Source of the DNA: Eumeta japonica
Taxonomy: Eukaryota > Arthropoda > Insecta > Lepidoptera > Psychidae
Assembly: GCA_005406025.1 (NCBI GenBank)
Contig: BGZK01000100.1
Coordinates: 700,953 to 764,952 of the forward strand
DNA length: 64,000 nt
Direction of reading: 5' to 3'
The first letter of the stretch is position 1. Each line of letters begins with the position of its first letter. Position numbers and translations under genes: made by a program. The notes beneath the pieces were generated by a model. That model was given only the letters and a program-made list of their open reading frames with translations. It was not told where the DNA came from and made no database searches. This document shows positions 35,466 to 48,105 of this stretch, piece by piece.

Positions 35466-36700
35466 TAACAAATCGGCATAAATGAGTGATACGTTCTATA
35501 TTCGGATTATTGAAGCGACGGGCAAAAGTTAGGGTATACTGCGCCCTGGCCAAGTAAAGGGTTACTATACAAAAAATAACCATATAGATCAGAGCAAAGT
35601 CTCACGCATTAAATGCATACAGACGGATAGAGAGAGAGAGATAGAGAAAGAGACGTTGTGTTTCATAATAACCAAGGGTTATCAACAACCCTTATAAATG
35701 CATTGCACAGCGTGAGACGCTTTGTAAAAAAATATATAAAGAAATGAACGTTTGAAAAAAAAATAGAGTGTGTATATTTATGTATGCATTTGAGAAGTTG
35801 TAAATCTTTGGGTAATTAAGAAAAATGTTTTTAATTGCATGCAAATAATTAATTACAATAAAATAATAAAAGGACTGGAATGGGATAGCCAATAAGGTTG
35901 ATAAAGTTTGATTTAAATTTGAAAAAGAAAAAAAAATATTTTCATACAAAATGTGATAACAATGTTATTTTTTCATTTGAAATTACAATAACTAAATTAA
36001 GTCGAAAATTGGAATACAATAAACAAATATTGGTTTAAAGGCACGCTTGGCCATTAGTAAAAAAATATGAAGGGAATGTACATGGCACATCTTATGCTAT
36101 AAGAATTTAGCCTCATCTAACTGTCCGAAAATATTCAACTGAGTTTTATTATAAATTTATATACATTTCACTACATGTATTGTGTTATCATGTTAATTCA
36201 CATTTTGATATAGGGACAATTTATGGTTAATGTCATGAGTTGTATTATTGAATACGATAATGATTTGCTTTATGGTTTGAATTAGGTGTGATATTTGTGT
36301 AGTTTGATCTAGATGATTAGGTAAATTATTGATGATTTAATTGGTTAGGAATGGCTTGATGATATATTTATTTAAAATTAATTATGTGAGACATGAATTA
36401 TCGATTTATTTGACTGTTTAGGTTAATAGTTGATTTATTTTATTGGTTAATTGATATTCATTGGCTGGTGATTTGATTTTATTTTATTACAATTAATTAT
36501 TTCAATTCATGACGTTAATTTGGATACTGTTATTTATATATTTATTTTGAAAGTTTTAATTAAGTTTCGTGTATATGGGTCTTAAATGAATGTTACAAAG
36601 GGCAATGCGCGCGCTTTTAAGTCAGTATCTCTAGGAAAAAAAAATAAAAGGGAGAGAAAGTTGCATTTATCTTTACAAAAACAATTGAAGGGAAAACAAT
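35466..36700. other. AT-rich DNA, C-poor on the plus strand
   Basis: A gagagagagatagagaaaga tract lies at 35631-35653. From about 36190 to 36560 the plus strand is rich in T and G and poor in C. No gene is seen. Confidence 0.4.
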
Positions 36701-36925
36701 ACAGCCGAGCATAGTATGATGCGCCGACGCTGCGCTGAGTGCGCGGCAATAGATGCTGTCGGTTTAGTCGGTTTTTGCACCGCGAGGGACGAGGTCGGGC
36801 CGCACCCGCAGGCCGCGATCGACGCTGACCTCGGCGCGACCGCGGGGGAATCGAGACGAGCGAGCTGCTCAGTTAAGGAGCACTCTGCAGTCCAGCCAAG
36901 AGGTTGCGGATGGTAACTCGACAGG
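36700..36925. promoter_or_regulatory. CpG-rich island, possible promoter
   Basis: A sharp 200-bp GC island with many CpG (ccgcgatcgacgctgacctc, gcgcgaccgcggggg) includes a tcagtt that fits the arthropod initiator consensus at about 36869 and a gatggtaactcg that could serve as a splice donor at about 36912. Both strands are open for 66-87 codons but lack domains. It may be a transcription start for a gene outside the window or a non-coding RNA. Confidence 0.3.
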
Positions 36926-38334
36926 AAAGCGAGCATTTTAATATTTATTCTTATACTGTTTTTCCTGTGTGCAGATTTCCAAATAAATAGTTATCTTTCA
37001 GGCTGGCAGTTCATGCGTCTGAATGAGCGCTGGCTCCCGGCAGCTGTCCCCAAATTTTAAATATTAACCGAGATATTAAATTTCCCCTTTCGTACCTAAT
37101 CTATTTTGGTGATGTCATATTTAAAAGTACCGGAGGTAGATGAGCAGGTCTGACACGTATCAGAACTGTTCGTCGAGGATTACAAGAGTGCCTAAGCGAG
37201 GTTCCATCTGCAAGAAGATCAGGTCAAGCTCCTGGCTCCATTGCAAATTGAACTCCTATCTCCAGAGGTGGTTATGGTACACAAAAATCAAACATTGCAA
37301 TAAAGTCACTTAATAAATAGTTTGCTAGAATAAGTTCAACTTAAACTTAGAAAATCTTGCATAATGCAATAATGATAGTTATATTTTAAATGCTTAATTA
37401 TAATATTTTACTGCTCACATTTAATTTAATTTTGTTTCCTTTTTTTAATTTAATTTTATTGCACATTGTTTTATTTGACTGTGTATTGTATAAAATGTGT
37501 TACTTTTATATTGCATTGTAATTTTAAGATGTAATTTACTCGAAGTTTATTTACGTAAAGAAATTTATATAATGGGTATTTTAATACGTGTATAAACAAA
37601 TCGGAGTGCTCTAACGCACTTGGGAAATTCGATTGTAGGGCTGATTGATCTTATCGAGTTTGAAATTTTACTTGATATTATTTGTCTCATTTGAGACCTG
37701 AGTTAATACTGATAGTTTGTTGATTTAATGTTTGATTTGAATATAATGTAAATAGTTTCATACTGAGCTTCTACGTAAGTAGCCCTAGCGCTAAAGACGT
37801 TTATTCTGAGGTCGCGTTGCTTGAGAAGTATCGGCTATAGGACTTTATTCTATACATACATTTGCAATGTGACCGAAACTCTAGAAAACTCAAAAAATTA
37901 AATATTTTTATTCTTCATAATTGAACATCAATTTTAATTGTTTGTAACTTACGGATTGGAGAGCCCACAGTGCTGATAAATGCTATTTACATGACCGCGC
38001 AAAAATTTGTCGCCTCGATTCCAAACTCAAAATGGAACAGAGAGCTAGACTACGGTCGCTCTAATTTTCTAACGGTTTCGCTACGGACAAGTTATGTCGA
38101 TACAACACACCGAATGAGTGAGGAAACACCCTGACGCTGTAAGCGCGGGAAGATAGCAGACAGTTCTATTTTTTCGTAGAGCGTGAAAAGCACGCGAAAC
38201 CGTACATCAACCCGTGGTGTTTCGTGACAATCCGATAAAATCTAGGTTTAGATCATGAAACCTGTAAGAGTCAAACTTCTGTTACCGTTTCAAAGCTAGA
38301 CTGTTCCGCTCTACATAATTCTATTAAATTAATT
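36926..38334. other. Non-coding DNA
   Basis: AT-rich, with more complex text at 37010-37270 and 37950-38300. No repeat partner or frame is recognised. Confidence 0.4.
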
Positions 38335-41300
38335 GACTAGACCAGAGGTTCCCAAACTCTTTTGTTTCATATAGCACTTTCAAAATTTTGTTGGATCCGG
38401 TGGACCCCCTGCAGCTACATTATTACCAATTTCTGAATCTCAAAAAAAAAAGTGAGATTAAATCTATCTATGGAAACTTGCGGTGTGGCTGAGTTTTAAC
38501 GACGAATTAACAGTTTTCGAAAAAAAACAAGGTTAGAATTGATTGCTTGATAGGGTTAATTATTTGATAATAAAGTCGACTAAACAAATTTTCAATTAAA
38601 TTTTAATTTGTGACTGGACGTCAAAAAAGCAAAGTTGGCCAATCGAAAAAGTGACTCCATCTAACTTTACTTTTTTGAAATCTACAGTGATTCACAGCAC
38701 AAGAACCAATCAATTCTCACAAATTTTATTTAGAAAACGTCCCATTCGGAGTGGTAAAAAGAAATATAATATATTTACTTGTGTTGTGGGTATTTATTTA
38801 AATTTAAATATATAAATTATTACACTATTAATTATTATTGTTATAAAAGTCCTTATATAATTAAAATTAAACATTTATAAAGTAATGTAATTTATACAAT
38901 GGTAATTACAAAAAAAATATAATTTGAATGACAGGGATGTACTTGATGGATCGACAACAAATTATCAATATTTGGCTTGAGTTTTGTAAGGAATAACCGT
39001 AAATCTCCCCTTTCTGTGATATTCAATCTACTCCTTTTTTTTGTTAATAAGTTTGTAACAAAATTTTTGATACCCTCTTTTAAATGTCACTTTCAGCTTC
39101 TCACTAGTGCTAAGCTCGAGTAGCTCCTCTTGTCATATCACATTCTTCACTTCCGTTTCATCAAATGGACTTATGATCCATGGTGGTATTTCCATCGACA
39201 GAATGTCTTCAAATCTGAATTTAAAATCATCATGCAGGGCAATCAAATGTTGAACGTATGTCTGCATATCTTCATTAAGACATTCTACCTGGGACAAGTA
39301 TGAAAACTGAAAATTCGGGCCGACCAACATTTTCCTTCATAAATTTCAATTTACCAAGAAAAGCTTAAATTACATTCCTTGTTTTTATTAAATTGAGGTT
39401 GTCCCCTTGTAATTGTAAGTTGGGGGTTATTAAATTTTTTGAGCAAATCTGTCAAACACGCGATGTCTGCTTTGAAATTGATTAAGTTTTTTTTTCAAAT
39501 CAGGCCCTTTACTTTCTAAAAACTCTAAAACTGAGTCAAAAAGTAAATAAAATCTTGATAAACATGCACCTTTTGACGACGTACTTCGGTATGTAACAGC
39601 AATCGTTGGAAGTCTTCATTATTTTTATCGCACAATTGTACAAATAAACGCGTATTCAATGCATTGCTTCTTATTTTGTTAACTGTGTTAATCACAAATT
39701 GAAGCGATTGGTGCAATCTATCACTCAAATTTTTCGCTACTAGATGTTGACGGTGGATAACACAGTGAATCGCAATTACCTCTGGTATAATTCTTTTAAG
39801 ATGGCTTATAAACGCACGATATCGCCCGACCATGGCAGGAGTTCCATCTGTTGCCACCGAAATAATGTTTGTGAATGGAATCGATTTTTCCTTAAAAAAA
39901 ATCACTCAAAACATTAAATATTGATTCATCTTTAGTATCGAACGTATGCCAATAATAATGCTTCATTGCCAGGTAAATTTGATTCGTCCAGTTGAATAGA
40001 AAAATGAGTTGTTCATAGATAATCACACAAGAAACTTTTAACATCAGAGCTCATTTTATCAATACGTCTTTGTACAATGTTGTTACACAAAGGAATTCTT
40101 TTGAGTATGTCAAATGAAGATTTGTGCAGAACAGTTTTTAAAACCTCTTCAACAGCAGGTAAAATTAACTGCTCTCCAACAGTGTGCGGTTTTTCAGATT
40201 TTGCTATAAGTAATGAGATATTGTAAGATGCCCGCAAGCCATCATCGTTGCTTTCAGACGTTGAAGAGAACATACTGTGCACGGTGGATTTCTTTTCATA
40301 TTTTTCCTTTAATGTTTGAAAATATTTCAAATCTTTACCTATTTTATCAGGATGACACCTTCTTAGATGATCCTCCAGCTTTGATGGTTTCATAGAGTTA
40401 TTGCTCAAAACTTTGTTGCATAAAAAGCATCTGGGCAATCGTTTGTCTGCCTTTGATGGAAGAAAACCAAATTTTAAATATTCAACACTATACTGACGAC
40501 ACTTCTTCTTAGATTCGGCCATGTTTTGTACCAATTACCTACCTGTAAATAAATAAAAAAAAACTTTGTTTTAGTAATCTTGAGGCAATTCGAACTTAAC
40601 AGGATATGGCTATTTTAACATAGTATGATTAATCAATCATTATAAATACTATGAAATAAACAAAGTTCCGGCTGCAGACTGTTTCTAATTATTAAAAGCA
40701 ATAAATCGGTAAGATCCATAATAGAGTTTTATGAAAACGGCTGAACTTATTTTAATGTGATATAAAATTATTATTTCATTTATTATATTTTAATATATTT
40801 CCGTAAATTCTATAGAAGTTTTTAAACAATATTTTGATATCAAAACTCCGCAATAATGAAATGAATTAGATAGATAATAAAAATAAAATAGGGACGATAA
40901 GTTCAATTTTTCTCGGCTTAAAATTATATGCATATAACAAATGGGCAGGTAGGTACTTACTTTTACGACACTGGCAATCAGTAATATCGATTGACTTTAC
41001 TTTTATTTTCGAAAGTCTGGAAACAAATTCATTCACTGGCCAACACTAATATCGATTCACTTTTCTTTATGAAATTTCAGAAACAAATTAGTAACGATTA
41101 TTCTTGATATTTGTATTTATATATTGGTGAAGAATCAAACACGTTCATGCAAGATTGCAAGCATATACACCACAAGTCGTATTAATTTGCACGTCTGAAC
41201 AAGCGTTGCGAACGGGACGGCGGCCGGCGCGACAACGACAAGTCTCGACGCGTTGTACTGAATATGGAATGTGCAAGTTTTTACAAGTAACAGTCGCTGA

Positions 41301-41509
41301 TCTTCTTAAAATATTATCTGCCTATATTGATAAGAGAAGTCAAATCAACATTTTAATTCTTCACCATCGAAACCAAATTAATTTTCATGCACCCCCGCTT
41401 ACGACTGTGGACCCTCATTTTTTTATTATGCCCAACGTAGACCCCCGTCGAGTCTCCCGTGGACCCCTGGGGGGCCACCTGGACCACTTTGAGAGATACT
41501 GGACTAGAC
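38335..41509 (-). mobile_element. hAT transposon with both ends and 8-bp target duplication
   Basis: The 8-bp sequence gactagac occurs at 38335-38342 and again at 41502-41509, exactly flanking the element (38343-41501, about 3.16 kb). The left end reads cagaggttcccaaactcttt. The right end, read inward on the other strand, is cagtatctctcaaagtggtc. They match at 10 of the first 16 positions, including the terminal CAG and the tcaaa/ccaaa core, as in the Charlie/ZBED5-like branch of hAT. Both subterminal regions carry gtggacccc or ggaccccct words. The transposase lies inside on the minus strand. Confidence 0.9.
38892..40522 (-). pseudogene. hAT transposase (ZBED5/FAM200-like), broken
   Basis: hAT transposases bind their ends through a BED zinc finger and move DNA with an RNase-H-like core. 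Starting at MAESKKK, a BED finger has Cys-x2-Cys-x16-His-x4-His (CFLC to HLRRCH). The core follows in shifted frames: QLDESNLPGNEA (first Asp), ATDGTPAMVGRYRAF (second Asp), IHCVIHRQHLVAKNL, SVLEFLESKGPDLK and FRFEDILSME. The C-terminus reads KKRSRLNITERGDLRLFLTK. The part that normally joins the last two blocks, with the FP.SYLVE.GFS segment and its Glu, is missing. At least four frame breaks or stops occur (near 39910, 39530, 39400 and 39130). The 5' aag/gtag context upstream of the Met could be a splice acceptor. Confidence 0.88.
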
Positions 41510-41835
41510 GATCACGCGTGGTAAAGCACACATGTATAATCAAACAATACATGTAGGCCATATAGAGTTTTGTTTTAATATCTACAATCTTTTACAAAAG
41601 ACAGCTTGTGAGCGTAATACTCCACGCATTGATAGTTTGAAGTTTTTAAATTAATAAAAAAAACGATCGAAAGTAAAAAATTGTTTGCTCAATTGATCGA
41701 TTGAATCACTCACTCCGACTCCCTTTTTTTTCTTTCATTCCTTTATTTAAATTCTAATAAAATATAAACGGAACCATTTCTACGATAACCTTTTTACGAT
41801 ACTAGATTTCTGAAATTGGTTTACTGCTAATAGAG
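41510..41835. other. AT-rich spacer between hAT and mariner
   Basis: Nothing recognised. The two elements lie about 330 bp apart. Confidence 0.45.
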
Positions 41836-43091
41836 TTAAGGCGTAATTGACGTTTTGTTGAATTGACCACTTTCATTTCAAATATCTGGCGTTTAGCTAG
41901 AAATTCCAAATTCAAATTTAGGTTTGTGTTTCGAATTTGGTGATTCATTTGTTTTTTTTTGTTACTGATTTTACTTTGATATCGGTCTGTTCACAATATG
42001 GAAAACTTAAAATATCGTGTTATATACGTTTACAAGTTCCATCTTGGCACCAACGCTGCAGAGACATCTTAAAATAATGTTTAATGTGAATATGAAAGCT
42101 ACTGTAAAAGAAAACACGGTACGTTTTTGGTTCCAACGTTTTCGTTCTAGAAATTTTGACCAACAGAACCAACCCCGTGGACGACCGGTGACTCTAGTTG
42201 ACAAAGCAGGATTAAAGGTAATCGTGGAAGCAGGTCAATCGCAAATCACATCAGAGTTAGCGGCAGACTTTGGTCTAAGTAATAAAAGAAGTTTGGTTCA
42301 TTTGAAACAAAATTGTAAAAGTGAAAAAGCTCGAGGAATGGGTACCGCATCAATTGAGTGAAGCACGCCAACACACACGTACCGAGTGTTGTCTTACGTT
42401 ACTCAACCGTCACAATACCGAGAGAATTTTGAATCGTACTGTCATTTGTGACAAAAAATGGATCCTGTACGATAATCGAAAATGCTCATAACTATGGTTC
42501 AATCAAAGAGAACCGGCTAAATCCTGTCCCAAGTGAAAGTTGACTCACAAATAGATGCTAGTGAGTGTTTGGTGGACCAGTGCCGGTGTCATTCATTACA
42601 GCTTCTTAAGATCTGGGCAGATGATTATAGCAGATCGGTATTGTCAGTAATTGCAAACCATGATGGAAAAGCTCGCTATTTAATAACCGAGACTGGTCAA
42701 TTGCTCTAGCTCACTGCTGGTTCAGGTCAACGCTAGACCTCGCACTTCACGACAGACGGTCGCCAAATTGGAGGAGCTACGACTGTAATGTCTCCGACAC
42801 CCTCATACTCCTTGCTTCAAAATATTACCACTTTTTTCGTAACTTAGATAATTTCTTGCAAGGAAAAAAATTTGATTCTGACTGGACAATCCAAACCGCT
42901 TTCAAAGATTTCATTGATTCTCGCTCCCATAATTTTTTCAGCTATGGAAGCAGTGTACTACCTGTAAAATGGAGGCAGTGCATAGATAATAATGATATAT
43001 TCTTCGATTGATAAATATATAATTTCATATATGTATTATTTTCGTTTTACTTTTTCGATATAAAACGTCAATTTCATACGTAATGACCTAA
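41836..43091 (+). mobile_element. Mariner element A, degraded
   Basis: About 1.26 kb, the normal mariner size, carrying the transposase at 41998-43011. The right end, read inward, begins ttaggtcattacgtatgaaa then ttgacgtttta. The left end is damaged (ttaaggcg) but keeps aattgacgtttt at 41845-41856, an exact inverted match to 43062-43073. The left terminus appears to have lost about ten bases relative to the right. Confidence 0.7.
41998..43011 (+). pseudogene. Mariner transposase A (irritans-like), dead
   Basis: The product starts MENLKYRV and then, over a stop, reads NTVRFWFQRFRSRNFD, PRGRPVT, GLKVIVEAGQSQITSELAA and NKRSLVHLKQ (paired helix-turn-helix with GRP hinge). After a frameshift near 42313 come KKLEEWVPHQLSEA, ECCLTLLNRH, ICDKKWILYDNRKC, SVWWTSAGVIHYSFLRSGQ, QTMMEKLA, QGKKF, QTAFKDFIDSR and QCIDNN to a stop at 43009-43011. 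The first catalytic Asp survives in CDKKW. The second is Val (QVNARPRTS for HDNARPHT) and the third is Tyr (KYYHFF for TDYHFF). Several stops. No activity is possible. Confidence 0.88.
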
Positions 43092-43379
43092 TATTTAAAC
43101 TTAGAAAAAATACATTGGAATATAGAATCTACTCCTTCATATTGGAATCGGTTAAAAATAAACCGACACTCGGAGCCCAATTTATTTTATTTCATGACGT
43201 AATCGGTCGAAATATCTGTTCAATTTATTATAACTCATTAACAGGGGCCATCTAACAATTTATTAAGACCTAAAACTCTATAAGATTTCCCAAAGGTGAC
43301 ACAGGATACGAGCTTTGATTACATTACTTCGCTAAGTTAATACTGGAAGTCGAGAAGTTTTAATTGTCGGAAAATATTT
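43092..43379. other. Non-coding spacer
   Basis: Nothing recognised. Confidence 0.4.
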
Positions 43380-43725
43380 AACGACTTTTATATACACGTA
43401 AACACAGCGGCGCCGTCTCGCGGCGGCGTCGTAAAACCTGAGTTTATCCCGCGGAACGATAAAAAGAACTTACCACAATGGCCGCGGCAGGAACGTCGGG
43501 GACGTTTTAATTATTCGCGCGGATTAACTTTCTTTTAAGAGTCAAAAAAAAAGTCTTAATAGCAGAGGCGGGACATAAATTTAAACATCCCCCGGCCTCC
43601 CGGCCGCAGCCGGAAGGGGGCAGCTGTCGTGGTTAATTTAACTTAAAAATGGCTCTTCGTTACGGACGCCGGCGCATCGATCTCCCATCGGAACGAGCCG
43701 ATCACGGTCACAGAGTAGATAATAA
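43380..43725. promoter_or_regulatory. GC-rich island
   Basis: Strong GC blocks (cagcggcgccgtctcgcggc; cccccggcctcccggccgc) alternate with homeodomain-like AT words (ttttaattattcgcgcgg; gttaatttaactt). The plus-strand frame 43649-43900 has no domain. The mixture of GC blocks and TAATTA-type sites resembles insect enhancer or promoter DNA. Confidence 0.4.
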
Positions 43726-43872
43726 GACTCAACGGTTAATAAAAGTGTTTAGGTGTTATCTACTTATTTTTACTTCAAGTGTAAATCTCATGAGCGATCA
43801 TAGCATCGTTAACGTATCGCTTTTTCCATACATACAAAAATATCCATACATCGGAATGGAAGAGTGCAAACC

Positions 43873-43922
43873 AACTAAAAAAACGGACAAGTGCGAATAG
43901 AAATCGTCTCCCGAGGGTTCTA
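43873..43922 (-). repeat. Terminal scrap of the AGGGTTCC dispersed element
   Basis: aaaaacggacaagtgcgaat followed by cccgagggttctatac is the wording expected of one end of the family at 5571-6319. Only about 50 bp is recognisable. Confidence 0.4.
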
Positions 43923-44099
43923 TACATAATTGATTGTGTATTTAGATATTTAATTAATGAAGTGCCGATGATTTTTTATCTGTTATCGGTATCAATACTG
44001 GCGAGATATTAGCCTCGAGAACTTTGAAAAGTTAGTAAATAACCAAATTTTTGGAAATATTAAGGTTTGGTAGTGGGACTGTAATACATGGGATAAAAA

Positions 44100-44340
44100 T
44101 GTTATCCCATTGTAAGCGTGGCGACGCTTGCCGTGGCAACGGGTCGCCATGCTATACTAGGGTATATATATATATATATATATAGTTTATTTATAGTAGA
44201 ATGCACTGTGTGGTGACGGGTCGCCTCGCTATATAATAGTATTTATGTAGTCAAAATGTATACCATAGTAAACAGCACCATCGAACCGAGTGAGAAAGGA
44301 GTTGCACAGTCGCTTGCGCATGGCGACGCGTCGCCACATC
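44100..44340. repeat. Three palindromic gcgacg/cgtcgc modules round a TA microsatellite
   Basis: Modules at about 44117-44160 (ggcaacgggtcgccatgcta), 44210-44240 (ggtgacgggtcgcctcgcta) and 44318-44340 are spaced about 100 bp apart. The third contains the perfect 16-bp palindrome tggcgacgcgtcgcca (44321-44336). The first two are followed by related tatactag/tatataatag words. A TA run occupies about 44163-44184. Confidence 0.6.
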
Positions 44341-45359
44341 GTACACGTTACTACATTTTGATTAATATGATTGTATTTTTTGATTAATAATTGATTGTTA
44401 ATAATCAATACCGTCAGAGGAAACATCGAATGTAACTATTACTGAAGTCACAGGTGAAATGAATTAAGTTATGGCAACTTGAAATTAATATTGTATTTTT
44501 GTATTTAATGAAAATAAATGTTTATTAAATAAATACTCATCATTGTCTGTAAAAAAATCGCCATATTTAGTTTTTTCCATTATTCCATTATGCTATATTT
44601 AGTTCTTGTCGTAATCTTGTCTTTAATGCATATTACTTGTACAAACTCGGTGTTTCACATCTGCTAAGCGTCCCGTGACGGCTCTCATTTTTTTAATCTC
44701 ATTTCTGGTTACATTTTTTATAAATACGTTGTGTGTAAACGTCTTAAAGTATAAACAAAATTGATATTTTATTGACACTCTAAAATAAATATATAGAAGT
44801 GCTTTTTTCTATTATATAATGTTTCCCAAAATATTAAACATAGCATTTTACAAGAATAGGTTTAGACTTCATGAAGTCTTGCTTGAAGAGTTCACGCTAT
44901 GGCTTAATTTTAACATATACTATCTGAGCTGGTTTCACTCGTGAGGACTGTAGAATTGTCATTCAAATATCGCTCAAGTGCTGCTGCTTGACTGTGTCAA
45001 AGAAGCTATACAAAAGCTTCATTGTGCAATCTCGAGGAATCAAGAGGAAGACGTGGTTATGGCATACATATCGGTAACGCCGTAAGCGAAAACATTATTG
45101 GATTTATACATATACAGATAGAAATATCAATTACAGACTGTCTGTCGCAGTGAGACAATTAACACAAGACCATGAAGTTTTTCATTCAAGTCGCAGAATC
45201 AGTAAAAACTTCTAACAATGTTTAATGCGAACGATAGGAGCACACGTATAGCGACGAAATACAAATACGCGCGAATGTGACAGTCAATAACAAAGAATAT
45301 TAATAACTTTGAGATAAAAAAAAATACTATATTTATTAACAAATTTTTTTTTATTATTT
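44341..45359. other. AT-rich non-coding DNA
   Basis: Nothing recognised. Confidence 0.45.
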
Positions 45360-45610
45360 AAGTATATGCAGAGAGCGCGTCGCTTGAGAAACCGACATGT
45401 CGTCGCTCGTGCGACGCGACGCCAGCGAGCAGCGTCTAGTTAGCGTCGTTGAACATGGTTTTGTCGTTTATGTGCTGACTGTACGTGCGGGCGACATCGG
45501 CGCGTGAGACGTTTAGGTCGCGCCCTTGGACAATGGGCCTAAGTAGCATTAAATTAGCATGAGAAACGTGATGCCCTTCGCCCGCCGTCAAGCGCCGGGC
45601 GTTATTTTAA
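45360..45610. promoter_or_regulatory. GC-rich island
   Basis: A CpG-rich block (gtcgtcgctcgtgcgacgcg; cttcgcccgccgtcaagcgc) with no coding frame. It is similar to the other islands. Confidence 0.35.
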
Positions 45611-47989
45611 AGACTGAAATGCTTATTAGTACGTCATCCTGAAAATATGGTCTATAGTCTTTTTAAAATCTAAAATGATGTTATACATTTATTCGATATA
45701 TATCTAATGATTTACTAAGCATGCGCTGTTTGAGCCCTCCAAAAGCTCTTTTTCTCGACTCAATTCATCATCATCGTCGCTGATTATTTCGTATTTTACT
45801 TTACGTGACAAAATGTATCCTGTAACCCGGCTAGACGTCGTAGCTATGAATAAAAGAAATATGTAAATCGGATTAGTGATTGTCGCGTAAAAAGGATTTA
45901 AAAAGATACACAGTTTGAGTCTTATATATATATATATATATACATTTTGACAATATTAGAACTAAATTCATACAAGGGCGTCCAAAAAAAAATATGTTAC
46001 TTTATTTATATTGGAAAAACAAGTGGACTAATGAAAACTTTGTTACGTCTTATCTTTATTTTATCGAGCTGTAAATTTTATATGTCATATTTGAAATATT
46101 TTCATTAACGACAATTCCTAGTGAATGAAGTGATCAGGATGAAGTCATTAAGTAACACTTATTTAAGAAATTCTGTGAGTTGAATAAAAAAATGTTGGAT
46201 AAATTATGTAACAAAATTTTTTTTTAGTAAAATCGCTTTTTAGTTTTTCGACTCTCGCGAGACTTTTTTTGCTGTACGCGCTCTAATGATCGTCGAATTT
46301 CCACCTGAAAAAATTCACAATTTTATATTTATAACGTTTCCAAGGGAATATATTTGCCTGTAAATATTTACAGAAACTTTAGTAGTCGACAATACGCAGT
46401 TCGGACAGTTATGTAGTTTATTTAATTTTTTTTCAAATGCAGTTCAAAATTTAATTTCTTTGGCATGTTTAGAAAATGATGTCACTAATGAGATGCGAAC
46501 ATAATCATCTCATTAGTGGTGTTCCAGTCCTGGCTAAAGTCAGTTTAGTCAGCACCCGAGTCAAGTAATTTTCTTCGTATGTTATCAAAGCATGAAAATA
46601 TTGCAGATCTTCCATTCGTACTTTTGTAATAAATAAAAACGGTGTATCAGTGATTTCCCACTTTTATTTCATCAATAAATAAAAAGTGCGTACACGCGGC
46701 TTTTTGCTGATATTTTATTAACAAATAAAATCTACGTACCTACCAGGTATTTGTTGCTTTTTATTTGAATTTTCTGACACGAGAGATTGTATATTCACCG
46801 CCCCTCAATTGTATTTTATGCAAGACTGAAACTCTTGTGTATATTGGTATTGAGAATCTCGGTGTACATAGTACTTTGAACTTTTGCCGATGTATTATGA
46901 AGATTCAAAGTGATCTAATTTACATAATAATTTATAATACATCATTATATGAACTCGTATTACGATATATACCTACGACAGGATTGTTAAGTGTCTATAG
47001 TACCATTTCAGTCTAGCGTCGAGGCAGTCCAGCGGACTGACCTGTGGTCCGTGTTTCGGGCTCAGCACGGGAAGTCCAGGACGACTGGCATTGTTCGAAC
47101 AACTTAGTCTAGCTAGCGGCTTAGTTAGGATGTACGCATACGTATACAGCGTGTTACATTGAACTATTTGAAATACAAACTTTAAGGTTTACATACTTCT
47201 GTGAATAACAAGAATGTGTGTGAAAGATATGAGCGTTCATAAATTATCATGTACTTTTTTTGGTATTTCTTACCTATCCAATTATTCAATAAACGTTTTA
47301 GAGAAAAATGGATCTTTTGGATACGTCATTATATTTACTATTTAAAAGTCAATCAGATGTAACAAAAACAGCATAACAGCATTCATTTCGCGCCGTTGGT
47401 TAGCAGAACTGAAAATGGATTTGAAAACTGTGAGGTAACAACATCGTCAATTTATTATTTAAAGATAAACATAGTTTTTGTTTTATACAAAAATGTTATA
47501 AGCGTATGAGTGACGTTTTCACGCTTAGGTTAAAACTTCTAAAGATCAAAGACTAAAACTATTTCCTTTTCATATGAAAACTGCTGTGGTGTAAGTATGT
47601 CTTATAAGTACATAAACCAATTGAATCCTCACGTTCACAAAATTAAAAGTCAATACAAAAGACTGTGTAAGGCACAATGGCTTTAAATCTTTTCATCGAG
47701 ACGAATACCTTTGCAGCAATCAATCAGATATTAAATAAGTTAAATAAAATAATCTATGATTATTAAGTTATGGATGTAGGATTTTTTGAATTCATTAAAC
47801 ACGTAACACCCCTTCTAATAAACTTTCTCAATTATGTAGCTATATATAATTAATCTGTGGGTTAATAAAAAATATTCACGTAGAAGTACGTCGTCGATGT
47901 ATTCTTGTGATGCTCGAAATGTGTCTCTCTATAGAAATGTAATTGGCAATACAATCAAACTTTTCGCTTGAGAATAAGTTATTTTGAGC
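45611..47989. other. AT-rich non-coding DNA
   Basis: It contains a short TA microsatellite at 45924-45943 and a 13-bp inverted repeat (cactaatgagatg at 46483-46495 with catctcattagtg at 46506-46518). A slightly GC-rich patch lies at 47015-47130. No gene is seen. Confidence 0.45.
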
Positions 47990-48009
47990 ATAGGCTACTT
48001 ACTATTGGA

Positions 48010-48105
48010 ATGGGCGGTAATGTCGAAATGAATTTATTAATGACGTATTTCAAGTGTAACTTTATTACCTACGACATAAAGATATTTTTGATTTGATTTG
48101 ATTTA
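48010..48105 (+). mobile_element. LINE 3' end, copy 1
   Basis: tggaatgggcggtaatgtcg, then atttattaatgacgtatttc, aagtgtaactttatt and cataaagatatttttg, ending in a (tttga) pentamer tail. The minus-strand LINE fragment at 49631-50490 ends with the same text in reverse complement. Truncated 5' so that only about 95 bp remain. Confidence 0.8.

Noticed and set aside
41155..41556. 133-codon plus-strand frame as a gene
   Set aside because: It covers the subterminal and terminal region of the hAT element, so it is transposon non-coding DNA.
46483..46518. 13-bp inverted repeat as transposon ends
   Set aside because: The arms are only 10 bp apart and no element lies between them; probably a small local foldback.
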